A DNA stretch of 9,702 bases. Origin: Mariprofundaceae bacterium (GTDB taxonomy: Bacteria; Pseudomonadota; Zetaproteobacteria; Mariprofundales; Mariprofundaceae). Every line of letters begins with the position of its first letter. The first letter of the stretch is position 1. The stretch lies in contig JALUXN010000233.1 in the NCBI GenBank assembly GCA_027018975.1, positions 1 to 9,702 on the forward strand, written 5' to 3'. A program made the translations under genes and the position numbers. This document shows, in pieces, positions 1 through 7,599 of the stretch. The notes under the pieces were generated by a model. That model saw only the letters and a program-made list of their open reading frames with translations. It was not told the DNA's origin and did not search any database.

Positions 1-282
1 CTGTTCGGAGGCGAGCAGCAGACCGATGGCGATGGGGAGATCGAAGTGGGAACCATCCTTGCGTTTGTCGGCCGGTGCCAGATTGATGGTGATGCGGCGC
101 AGCGGGAACTCGAAGCCGGAGTTGAGCAGCGCTGCCCGTACTCGGTCGCGCGCTTCGCGTACTGCCGCTTCGCCGAGGCCGACCAGTGTCCAGCAGGGCA
201 GCCCGCGCGAGAGATCGACCTCCACATCCACCGCCTCCGCCTCCAGCCCGCGTAGCGAGGCGCTCGATAGTCTGGCTAGCAT
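1..282 (-). CDS. comM: YifB/ComM family Mg-chelatase-like AAA+ ATPase, N-terminal part (runs off left edge)
   Basis: The first 94 codons are visible, reading leftwards from an ATG at 282-280; the rest lies outside the window. The protein opens MLARLSSASLRGLEAEAV and continues through VEVDLSRGLP, LVGLGEAAVREARDRVRAAL, NSGFEFP, RRITINLAPAD and FDLPIAIGLLLASEQ. This is the well-conserved N-terminal ChlI-like (ribosomal S5 domain 2 fold) domain of the YifB/ComM family, which precedes the AAA+ core. Family members form hexameric helicase-like ATPases; in naturally transformable bacteria ComM promotes branch migration during integration of incoming DNA. The chosen start matches the usual family N-terminus. 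It lies 19 bp after coq7 with no recognisable Shine-Dalgarno sequence, so translation may depend on coq7. The Walker motifs are beyond the edge, so ATPase competence cannot be checked here. Confidence 0.9.
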   Translation of the reverse strand, partial: MLARLSSASLRGLEAEAVDVEVDLSRGLPCWTLVGLGEAAVREARDRVRAALLNSGFEFPLRRITINLAPADKRKDGSHFDLPIAIGLLLASEQ

Positions 283-301
283 GGCGTGGCGCGGGGTGGC
301 A

Positions 302-970
302 TCAGAACTTTTCCGCCAGCGTGGTCATCACTTTGGAGGTCAGGCGCATCAGTTGTTGAACGGGTTGCGGCAGGGTGGCCGCGCCGAGATGTTCGGCCAG
401 TTCGGCGTGCCCCTGCTCATCGGTTTTCATCTGTTCGACAATGGCGCGGCTGCGATGGTCGTCGGCGGGGAGGCGTTGCAGGTGGCTATCCAGATGGCGC
501 ACCACCTGATGTTCGGTTTCGGCGAGGAAGCCGAGATTCCAGCGGTCACCCGCGATGCCGGCGGCCATGCCGATGGTGAAGGAGCCGGCATACCAGAGTG
601 GGTCGAGCCGGCTGGGTCGCTCGCCCAGTTCATCGAGCCGGTTGCGGCACCAGTTGAGGTGGTCGGACTCTTCGATGGAGGCCTGCTTGAGCTGTTCGGC
701 CAGTTTCGGATCACGCGCGGTGAGGCTCTGCCCCTGATAGAGCGCCTGCGCCGCCATCTCGCCGGCATGATTGACGCGCATCAGGCCGGCGGCGGTGTGT
801 TTGGCCTCCGGCGGTAGCGCGGTTTCGCTGGCGCGCTCGGCAGGGTAGGGACGGGAGCTTTGTTGCCGGCAGAAGATGTTATTCAGGGCGCGATCCAGCT
901 CGATAATGATGTGGTCGGCGGGGGAGGGGGTGCGAAATGGTTGGGGTGGTGTGGCGTGGGTGTGTGGCAT
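302..970 (-). CDS. coq7: Coq7-type di-iron demethoxyubiquinol hydroxylase
   Basis: The 222-residue protein belongs to the Coq7/CAT5 ferritin-like di-iron monooxygenases, which hydroxylate demethoxyubiquinol in the penultimate step of ubiquinone synthesis using O2, at the inner face of the cytoplasmic membrane. All six expected ligands are visible: E71 (in RVNHAGE), E101 and H104 (EESDH), E153 (ETEHQVV), and E185 and H188 (DEQGH). Residues 125-150 form a Gly/Ala-rich, fairly hydrophobic stretch (YAGSFTIGMAAGIAGD) typical of the membrane-associated part of the family. The length matches bacterial Coq7. The first ~18 residues are His/Pro-rich and probably disordered; no other ATG lies before the conserved core, so the start at 970 is kept although the ribosome site is weak. 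It sits 9 bp after tadA. Its presence points to an aerobic or microaerobic, ubiquinone-using proteobacterium that makes this hydroxyl by the Coq7 rather than the UbiF route. Confidence 0.94.
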   Translation of the reverse strand: MPHTHATPPQPFRTPSPADHIIIELDRALNNIFCRQQSSRPYPAERASETALPPEAKHTAAGLMRVNHAGEMAAQALYQGQSLTARDPKLAEQLKQASIEESDHLNWCRNRLDELGERPSRLDPLWYAGSFTIGMAAGIAGDRWNLGFLAETEHQVVRHLDSHLQRLPADDHRSRAIVEQMKTDEQGHAELAEHLGAATLPQPVQQLMRLTSKVMTTLAEKF

Positions 971-979
971 AGGGCGATC

Positions 980-1474
980 TTAAATCTTCGGCAGTGATGC
1001 GCAAGCCGCAGGCGATGACTGCCGTGCGGCGCGCCGCTGGCTGAAAAAGTCGCGCAGCAGTTGCGCCGACTCGTCGGCCATTACGCCGCGGCAGATCTCG
1101 ACCTGGTGATTGAGGCGGGGGTCGCTCAACAGGTGGTAGAGCGAGTGGGCGGCGCCGGTCTTGGGGTCATCGGCGGCATAGACGAGGCGGGCGATGCGGG
1201 CGTGGATGATGGCACCGGCGCACATGCAGCAGGGCTCGAGGGTGACATAGAGGGTGGCACCGGGCAGGCGGTAGTTATTGGCGGCAAGCGAGGCGGCGCG
1301 GATGGCGCGGATCTCGGCATGAGCCGTGGTATCATGCTGGCTGATCGGGGCATTGTGCGCCGGATAACTCACGCCTTCATGCAGCAGTAGTGCGCCGACC
1401 GGCACCTCGCCATGCTCCGCCGCCAGCGCGGCCTGCTGCAGGGCGAGACACATCCATGCGTGATCATCGCGCAT
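980..1474 (-). CDS. tadA: tRNA-specific adenosine deaminase TadA
   Basis: The 164-residue zinc deaminase should convert adenosine 34 of tRNA-Arg(ACG) to inosine in the cytoplasm, allowing one tRNA to read CGU, CGC and CGA. The zinc-site signatures are intact: H52-A53-E54 (E54 is the proton-shuttling glutamate) and P81-C82-C83-M84-C85, with C82 and C85 as ligands. The family features EVPVGA (23-28), N41 before the HAE motif, LNHQVEI (121-127) and a C-terminal ADESAQLLRDFF helix are also present. The frame stays open upstream to 1768 within pfp, but that extension is low-complexity and unlike TadA. The ATG at 1474 gives the family's usual N-terminus (MRDDHAWMCLAL) and leaves a 13-bp gap after pfp. 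No clear Shine-Dalgarno sequence precedes it. The residue after N41 is Ala where E. coli TadA has Arg. Confidence 0.94.
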   Translation of the reverse strand: MRDDHAWMCLALQQAALAAEHGEVPVGALLLHEGVSYPAHNAPISQHDTTAHAEIRAIRAASLAANNYRLPGATLYVTLEPCCMCAGAIIHARIARLVYAADDPKTGAAHSLYHLLSDPRLNHQVEICRGVMADESAQLLRDFFSQRRAARQSSPAACASLPKI

Positions 1475-1487
1475 CGTGGTGGTTCGA

Positions 1488-2672
1488 CTAAAAGAGCTTG
1501 CCCATCTGCGGCAGTTCGCCGACCAGCGGTGCGAGATAGTCGAGCCACGCCTGTGTGACGTGATTGCCGGCATCGTTGATATATGCATCTTTGAGCTGGG
1601 TCGCTTCGCGGGCGACGCTGGCCAGCGGGGTGATGAAGCATTCGCTGGCATAGGGGGCGTTCGATACTCTGCGGATGGCGACGGAGCCCGGTTCACCGTT
1701 GGCGACCGCGTGCTGTACCGCATGTTGGCCGACCATGCGCGCCTCTTCTGCATCGACGCTGGAGACAACGCCGGGAAAACTACGCTGCAGATAGCCGAAG
1801 GTGTCGGCGCGCACGCGCACCGATTCGCCGGCGAACGCCTCTTTCACTTTGCCGGCGAGAAAGTCACCGAGCGCACCGCTACCGGAGAGTTGCAGATTGC
1901 CGTGGGAGTCGCGTTCGCCCGTGGTCATCACCGGCTCGCCGGCGGCATTGGTGATCCCTTCGGAGACCGCCACCACACAGCGGCCATATTTGGCGACCAC
2001 CGCTTTGACGTCGGCCTGAAAACGGGCGATGTCGAAGGTGCGTTCCGGCACGTAAATCAGATGCGGGCCATCGCTCTCATCCTGGCGCGCCAGTGCCGAT
2101 GCGGCGGTCAAAAAGCCGGCATCGCGCCCCATGACCACATTGATTTTGATGCCGGAGAGTGCGGCGTTGTCGCGATCATCCCCCATGAAGGCGAGGGCGA
2201 CAAACTTGGCCGCCGAGGCGAAGCCGGGGCAGTGGTCGGTCACTTTCAGATCGTTGTCGATTGTCTTGGGGATATGGATGGTGCAGAAGTCATAATCGGC
2301 CGCTTTGGCCATCTCGGCGATGATATGCGCGGTCTCCGCCGAATCGTTGCCACCGATATAGAAGAAGTAGCGGACGTTGTGTTTTTTGAATACCTCGAAG
2401 ACGCGCTCGCACTCCGCCTTGCCCGGTTTCAAACGCACCGAACCGAGGCCGGCAGCCGGTGTGGCGGCGAGGCGCTCCAGCGTTTCGTGGCTCTGGGTGG
2501 TGAGGTCGATGAAATCCTCATTCATGATGCCGGCGATGCCGTGGCGGGCGCCGAGAATGCCGGTGATCGCGCTCGCTTCACGCGCAGCGAGAATGGCGCC
2601 GACCAGTGATTGATTGATGACGGTGGTGGGGCCGCCGGATTGTCCGATGACCATGTTGCCTGTGAGTGTCAT
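1488..2672 (-). CDS. pfp: Pyrophosphate--fructose 6-phosphate 1-phosphotransferase (PPi-type phosphofructokinase)
   Basis: The 394-residue cytoplasmic enzyme of the phosphofructokinase superfamily interconverts fructose 6-phosphate + PPi with fructose 1,6-bisphosphate + Pi. Visible motifs in order are GQSGGPTTVIN (10-20, phosphate-binding loop), GGNDS (107-111), PKTIDND (135-141, with catalytic D139), MGRDAGF (181-187), PER (209-211) and GYLQRSFP (293-300). An Asp in the last position of GGND and a Lys in PKTIDND are the known hallmarks of PPi rather than ATP use, since ATP enzymes have Gly at both places. The reversible reaction lets this enzyme serve glycolysis, gluconeogenesis or carbon-fixation cycles. 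The start at 2672 is supported by a GAGGAG site 5 nt upstream; a second Met at residue 7 is less likely. It lies 15 bp after argG, a PPi-releasing enzyme. Reaction direction and phosphoryl donor are inferred from motifs, not proven. Confidence 0.93.
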   Translation of the reverse strand: MTLTGNMVIGQSGGPTTVINQSLVGAILAAREASAITGILGARHGIAGIMNEDFIDLTTQSHETLERLAATPAAGLGSVRLKPGKAECERVFEVFKKHNVRYFFYIGGNDSAETAHIIAEMAKAADYDFCTIHIPKTIDNDLKVTDHCPGFASAAKFVALAFMGDDRDNAALSGIKINVVMGRDAGFLTAASALARQDESDGPHLIYVPERTFDIARFQADVKAVVAKYGRCVVAVSEGITNAAGEPVMTTGERDSHGNLQLSGSGALGDFLAGKVKEAFAGESVRVRADTFGYLQRSFPGVVSSVDAEEARMVGQHAVQHAVANGEPGSVAIRRVSNAPYASECFITPLASVAREATQLKDAYINDAGNHVTQAWLDYLAPLVGELPQMGKLF

Positions 2673-2677
2673 ATGCT

Positions 2678-2683
2678 CTCCTC
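2678..2683 (-). promoter_or_regulatory. Ribosome binding site of pfp
   Basis: GAGGAG on the minus strand lies 5 nt before the pfp ATG, inside the 15-bp argG-pfp gap. It decides for the start at 2672 over the Met six codons later. Confidence 0.8.
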
Positions 2684-2687
2684 GATG

Positions 2688-3899
<1,212 letters not shown>

Positions 3900-3906
3900 A
3901 TGAACG

Positions 3907-3912
3907 TTCCTC
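3907..3912 (-). promoter_or_regulatory. Ribosome binding site of argG
   Basis: GAGGAA on the minus strand, 7 nt before the ATG at 3899. It decides for this ATG over an upstream in-frame TTG at 3914-3912, which the site itself overlaps. Confidence 0.75.
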
Positions 3913-3927
3913 AAATAGTAAGATTCC

Positions 3928-3940
3928 CCCGCGAGGCGGG
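3928..3940. repeat. Short GC hairpin in the argF-argG gap
   Basis: CCCGC (3928-3932) and GCGGG (3936-3940) flank a 3-nt spacer, giving a 5-bp stem in the 66-bp argF-argG gap, the only gap over 20 bp in this unit. On the minus-strand transcript no U-run follows, so a complete intrinsic terminator is not supported. It could be an RNA-processing or pausing element, or mean nothing. Confidence 0.3.
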
Positions 3941-3965
3941 CGTTGGTTGGTTATATTTCGCGTGG

Positions 3966-4871
3966 TCAGGCGAGCAGAAATTCCAGCAGCGCCTTCTGGG
4001 CATGCAGGCGATTTTCCGCCTCATCCCAGACTACCGACTGGCTGCCATCGATCACCTCGGCGCTCACCTCTTCGCCGCGATGGGCGGGCAGGCAGTGCAT
4101 AAAGAGCGCATCGGGTGCGGCATGCGCCATCAAATGCTCGGTGACACAGTAGCCGGCAAACGCCTCGGCACGCTTGGCCTGCTCCGCCTCCTGCCCCATC
4201 GACGCCCAGACATCGGTGGTGACCAGATCCGCCTTACGCACGGCAGCGATCGGATCTTCGCTGATACTGATATCGGCACCAAGATGCCGCGCTGCCTGCA
4301 GCATCTTGTCGTCCGGCATATACCCCTTCGGGCAGGCGAGTTTCAGGCGATAGCCGAAGGTGACCGCGCCATTGATCCACGAGTGCGCCATGTTGTTGCC
4401 ATCGCCGATCCACGCCACCGTCTTGCCCTCAATGGCGCCGCGATGCTCCTCATAGGTGAAGACATCGGTGAGAATCTGGCAGGGATGGGTGAGATCGGTC
4501 AGGCCGTTGATCACCGGCACCGCCGAATGTTTGGCGAAGTTTTGCACGATGTCATGGCCGTAGGTGCGGATCATCACGCCATCGACCATGCGCGAGAGGA
4601 CGCGCGCCGAATCGGCGACCGGCTCGCCGCGCCCCAGCTGGGTGGAGGATGCGTGCAGAAACAGCGCGTGGCCGCCGAGCTGATACATACCGACCTCGAA
4701 AGAGACGCGCGTGCGGGTGCTCGCCTTGTCGAAAATCATGCCGAGCGTCTTGCCCTTGAGCGGCTGATGCGCTTCGCCCCGCTTCAGCTTCGCCTTGATG
4801 AAGGCGGCGCGTTCCAAAATATGGCGCGCCTCTTCGGTGGAGATGTCCAGTAGTGTTAAAAAGTGTCGCAT
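3966..4871 (-). CDS. argF: Ornithine carbamoyltransferase
   Basis: The 301-residue cytoplasmic enzyme transfers the carbamoyl group of carbamoyl phosphate to ornithine, producing the citrulline used by ArgG. The carbamoyl-phosphate loop STRTR is at 51-55, HPCQ at 129-132, DVWASMG at 220-226 (the ornithine-binding D-x-x-x-S-M-G) and HCLPAHRGEEV at 259-269, all intact and in the usual order for the two-domain aspartate/ornithine carbamoyltransferase fold. SMG and HCLP distinguish it from aspartate carbamoyltransferase, and ornithine rather than N-acetylornithine is the expected acceptor. The start at 4871 has an AGGAA site 5 nt upstream and a typical MRHFLTLLDIS opening. It follows argD by 16 bp. 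Confidence 0.97.
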   Translation of the reverse strand: MRHFLTLLDISTEEARHILERAAFIKAKLKRGEAHQPLKGKTLGMIFDKASTRTRVSFEVGMYQLGGHALFLHASSTQLGRGEPVADSARVLSRMVDGVMIRTYGHDIVQNFAKHSAVPVINGLTDLTHPCQILTDVFTYEEHRGAIEGKTVAWIGDGNNMAHSWINGAVTFGYRLKLACPKGYMPDDKMLQAARHLGADISISEDPIAAVRKADLVTTDVWASMGQEAEQAKRAEAFAGYCVTEHLMAHAAPDALFMHCLPAHRGEEVSAEVIDGSQSVVWDEAENRLHAQKALLEFLLA

Positions 4872-4876
4872 GATGG

Positions 4877-4881
4877 TTCCT
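4877..4881 (-). promoter_or_regulatory. Ribosome binding site of argF
   Basis: AGGAA on the minus strand, 5 nt before the argF ATG, filling most of the 16-bp argD-argF gap. Confidence 0.7.
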
Positions 4882-4887
4882 ATCTGT

Positions 4888-6078
4888 TTATATTTGCTTA
4901 GAAAATAGCGATGCCAGAATGGTCAACGCCTCATCCACCGCGGCAGCCGAGACATTCAACGGCGGCAGGAAGCGCAGCACATGGCTGCCGGCCAGCAGTA
5001 TCAACAGCCCCTGTTCGCGTGCTGCGGCCACATATGGTGCCGCTTCGCAGGTTAACGCCATGCCGCAGAGCAGGCCTGCACCGCGCACCGCGCTGATCTC
5101 TGGATGGTCATCGGCCAACGCTTGCAGGCCGCTGCGCAGCTGTTCGCCACGCTCGCGCACGTTCTCCAGCAGCTGCTCCGATTCGATCACATCGAGCACC
5201 GTCAGCGCCGCGCGGCAGGATAGCGGATTGCCGCCGAAGGTGGAGCCGTGTGTGCCGGGCGCGAATGACACAGCCACCGACTCGCGCGCCGCGATGGCGC
5301 CAATCGGCACGCCGCCGCCCAGCCCTTTGGCGAGGGTGAGGATGTCCGGCTGAATGCCGCTCAGTTCATCGGCGCTCAGTTCATAGGCGAACATCGTCCC
5401 GCAGCGGCCGATGCCGGTCTGCACCTCATCGAGGATGAGCAGGATACCGTGTTCATCGCAGAGCCGCCGCACCGCCGGCAGATAATCGGGATTGGGCATG
5501 TTGACGCCACCCTCGCCCTGCAACGGCTCCAGCATGATGGCGGCGGTATCGTCATCAATCGCTTGCGCCAGCGCATCCAGATCGTTGAACGGCACATGGC
5601 AAAAACCCTCCGGCAGCGGATCGAAGCCGGTTTTCACCTTTGTCTGACCAGTGGCGGTGAGGGTGGCCAGTGTGCGGCCGTGGAAGGAGTGGCTGGCGGT
5701 GATGATGGTGCGGCGCGATGAGGATTGATCATAAAAATATTTGCGCGCCAGCTTGATCGCCCCCTCATTCGCTTCGGCGCCGGAGTTACAAAAAAAGAAG
5801 CGATCCAGACCGGAGAGCTCGGCCAGCCGCGTCGCCAGCTGCTGTTGCAAGGGAATATGAAAAAGATTGGAGCAGTGCAGCATGTTCGCCGCCTGTGAGG
5901 TGAGCGCCTGCTGCAGCGCTGGGTGGGCGTGGCCGAGCGTGTTGACCGCAATGCCGGAGATGAAATCGAGATAGCGCTTGCCGACATCATCCCAGACCTC
6001 ACTACCCGCACCGCGCGTCAGCGTCAGCGGAAAACGGGCATAGGTCTGCATGATGTGAGAATCGGTCGCGGCTGTCAT
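4888..6078 (-). CDS. argD: Acetylornithine aminotransferase (class III PLP enzyme)
   Basis: With this start the protein has 396 residues, normal for ArgD, which converts N-acetylglutamate semialdehyde and glutamate to N-acetylornithine. Many ArgD proteins also act as succinyldiaminopimelate aminotransferase in lysine synthesis. Motifs seen: GIAVNTLGHAHP (42-53), NSGAEANEGAIKLARK (98-113), HGRT (133-136), LEPLQGEGG (183-191), ILDEVQTGIGR (215-225, with D217 contacting PLP) and LAKGLGGG (249-256), where K251 should carry PLP. Relative to many homologues there are a few extra residues around 232-240 (YELSADELSG). The frame is open to 6192, but that leader is not ArgD-like. Two starts are plausible, ATG 6078 (MTAATDSHIMQTYARF) and ATG 6051 (MQTYARF); neither has a good Shine-Dalgarno sequence. 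It is the first gene of the minus-strand unit, divergent from murA. An omega-amino-acid transaminase role is less likely given argF and argG next door. Confidence 0.93.
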   Translation of the reverse strand: MTAATDSHIMQTYARFPLTLTRGAGSEVWDDVGKRYLDFISGIAVNTLGHAHPALQQALTSQAANMLHCSNLFHIPLQQQLATRLAELSGLDRFFFCNSGAEANEGAIKLARKYFYDQSSSRRTIITASHSFHGRTLATLTATGQTKVKTGFDPLPEGFCHVPFNDLDALAQAIDDDTAAIMLEPLQGEGGVNMPNPDYLPAVRRLCDEHGILLILDEVQTGIGRCGTMFAYELSADELSGIQPDILTLAKGLGGGVPIGAIAARESVAVSFAPGTHGSTFGGNPLSCRAALTVLDVIESEQLLENVRERGEQLRSGLQALADDHPEISAVRGAGLLCGMALTCEAAPYVAAAREQGLLILLAGSHVLRFLPPLNVSAAAVDEALTILASLFSKQI

Positions 6079-6291
6079 CGGCGCAGTGTAGTGAAGGTGC
6101 GTGGCTTGTGCTAGCGGCGAATCGTCTTGTCGGGTGTGATGGTTTGAAAAATGTGCGCGTTCGTCGTCAGTGGCTGGAGGAGGTGCGTGCATTTCAGAGA
6201 TTGTTCCGCCCTTGGCCAGCCGTTAGCGTCCGGCCTCTCTGAGCGGCGTGGGTCGTTTGGAAGATTGATGCAGGCGCGTGGTTGGTGGTGC
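6079..6291. promoter_or_regulatory. Divergent argD/murA intergenic region
   Basis: These 213 bp separate the outward-facing argD and murA units, so they should contain both promoters. I found no strong -35/-10 pair in either direction. On the plus strand the best is TTGTTC (6201-6206) with TAGCGT (6224-6229) at 17 bp spacing, 3/6 matches each. On the minus strand there is TACACT (6090-6085) with no good -35. No AT-rich ArgR-type palindrome and no histidine-rich leader peptide with attenuator is evident. An imperfect inverted repeat lies at 6214-6235. The region is open in the murA frame, but the peptide (rich in Arg, Trp and Gly) does not resemble MurA. Confidence 0.5.
6214..6235. repeat. Imperfect inverted repeat upstream of murA
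   Basis: GGCCAGCCG (6214-6222) and CGTCCGGCC (6227-6235) can pair at 7 of 9 positions around a TTAG loop. It lies 56 bp before the murA start and could be an operator or a 5' leader hairpin. In DNA this GC-rich, such a repeat may also be chance. Confidence 0.25.
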
Positions 6292-7587
6292 ATGGATAAA
6301 ATTATTATTCAGGGAGGTCGCAGATTGACCGGCTCGGTGAAGGCGAGCGGTGCGAAAAATGCGGCGCTCCCGCTGCTGGCCGCTTCGATTCTGGTCGATG
6401 GGCCGGTGGTCTATCGGCGTATTCCGCATCTGCGGGATATTTCGACGATGATGACCCTGCTCGCCTGGCAGGGGGCGGATGTCACCTACGATGATCAGCA
6501 CTGCCTGCATGTCGATACGCGCCCCTCGACCAAGCCGGAAGCCCCCTACGACTTGGTTAAAACGATGCGCGCCTCCTCATTGGTGCTGGGGCCGCTGCTG
6601 GCGCGTTTTGGTAGCGCACGGGTGAGCTTGCCGGGTGGTTGCGCCATCGGTGCGCGGCCGATCGATATGCATCTGAAGGGGCTGGAGGCGATGGGCGCCG
6701 AGATCGAGGTGGAGCAGGGCGATATTATCGCCCGTGTCGATGGGCGACTGCAGGGTGCGCAGATTGTCTTTGATCAGGTGACGGTGACCGGCACCGAGAA
6801 TCTGATGATGGCGGCGGTGCTGGCGGCGGGGGAGACTACGCTCGATAACGCCGCGCGCGAGCCGGAGATTGTCAATCTGGCCGATTCGTTGCGTGCGCTG
6901 GGTGCGCGGATTGAAGGCGATGGCAGTAATCGCATCACTATTTGCGGCGTGGAGCGTCTGCAGGCGGGCGAGATGACCACCATTGCCGACCGTATCGAGG
7001 CGGCGACCTATCTGGCTGCAGGGCTGATTACCGGCGGCGATGTCACTGTCACCGGCATCTCGCCAACGCTGTTGGAAGCCTTTCTGGCGCGGGTGAAAGA
7101 GGCGGGCGCGACGGTGGAAAGCGGCGACGACTTTATCCGCTGCGCGGCAGAAAAGCGCCTGAAAGCAGTGGATATTCATACCCTGCCGCACCCCGGTTTT
7201 CCGACCGACTTGCAGGCGCAGTTCATGGCTTTGATGACGCTGGCCGAGGGCACCAGCGTGGTGCGCGAAACCATTTTCGAGAATCGCTTCATGCATGTGC
7301 AGGAGTTGGCGCGCATGGGAGCGGAGATTCGCCTCGATGGCAACACCGCCATTGTCACCGGCCAATCGCGGCTGCAGGGGGCGCAGGTGATGGCGACCGA
7401 TCTGCGCGCATCGGCGTCGCTCGTCTTAGCCGGTTTGGCGGCGGAGGGTGAGACCACCATTTCGCGCGTGTATCATATTGACCGCGGCTATGAGCGGATT
7501 GAAGAGAAGCTGCGGCGGCTGGGTGCATCGGTGGAGCGGCAGAGCGCCAGCGAGAACTGGATGCACGGCGCAAAATTACAGGCGTGA
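6292..7587 (+). CDS. murA: UDP-N-acetylglucosamine 1-carboxyvinyltransferase
   Basis: The 431-residue cytoplasmic enzyme transfers enolpyruvate from PEP to UDP-GlcNAc, the first committed step of peptidoglycan synthesis. It has the EPSP-synthase-like fold of two inside-out alpha/beta domains. Key residues are seen: K22-N23 in SGAKNAALP, the reactive C117 in PGGCAIGARP (114-123), D306 in FPTDLQAQ (303-310) and R398 in HIDRGYERIEEKL. Cys rather than Asp at 117 predicts the usual fosfomycin-sensitive active site. The start at ATG 6292 gives the standard MDKIIIQGG opening; the frame is open back to 6151 but that leader is not family-like. An in-frame ATG at 6268 with a GGAAG just upstream cannot be fully excluded. 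About a dozen C-terminal residues exceed typical length. It is followed 12 bp later by hisG, an order common in beta- and gammaproteobacteria. Confidence 0.97.
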   Translation: MDKIIIQGGRRLTGSVKASGAKNAALPLLAASILVDGPVVYRRIPHLRDISTMMTLLAWQGADVTYDDQHCLHVDTRPSTKPEAPYDLVKTMRASSLVLGPLLARFGSARVSLPGGCAIGARPIDMHLKGLEAMGAEIEVEQGDIIARVDGRLQGAQIVFDQVTVTGTENLMMAAVLAAGETTLDNAAREPEIVNLADSLRALGARIEGDGSNRITICGVERLQAGEMTTIADRIEAATYLAAGLITGGDVTVTGISPTLLEAFLARVKEAGATVESGDDFIRCAAEKRLKAVDIHTLPHPGFPTDLQAQFMALMTLAEGTSVVRETIFENRFMHVQELARMGAEIRLDGNTAIVTGQSRLQGAQVMATDLRASASLVLAGLAAEGETTISRVYHIDRGYERIEEKLRRLGASVERQSASENWMHGAKLQA

Positions 7588-7589
7588 TC

Positions 7590-7595
7590 GGGGAA
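7590..7595 (+). promoter_or_regulatory. Ribosome binding site of hisG
   Basis: GGGGAA lies 4 nt before the hisG ATG, in the 12-bp gap after the murA stop. Confidence 0.6.
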
Positions 7596-7599
7596 TAGC

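Noticed and set aside
26..817. A 263-codon plus-strand frame at the left end
   Set aside because: It is antisense to the comM-like gene and coq7, both of which show full family signatures on the minus strand.
1475..1768. N-terminal extension of tadA reaching into pfp
   Set aside because: The extra residues are Ser/Pro/Arg-rich shadow translation of pfp. TadA homology begins at the ATG at 1474, which also gives the normal length.
3928..3940. Intrinsic terminator after argF
   Set aside because: The stem is only 5 bp and no U-tract follows in the direction of transcription, so it is kept only as a weak hairpin.
6079..6192. N-terminal extension of argD
   Set aside because: The leader (MHAPPPATDDERAHF...) is not ArgD-like and would fill more than half of the divergent promoter region.
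6151..6291. N-terminal extension of murA
   Set aside because: MurA proteins begin at the equivalent of MDKIIIQGG; the 47 upstream residues are not family-like.
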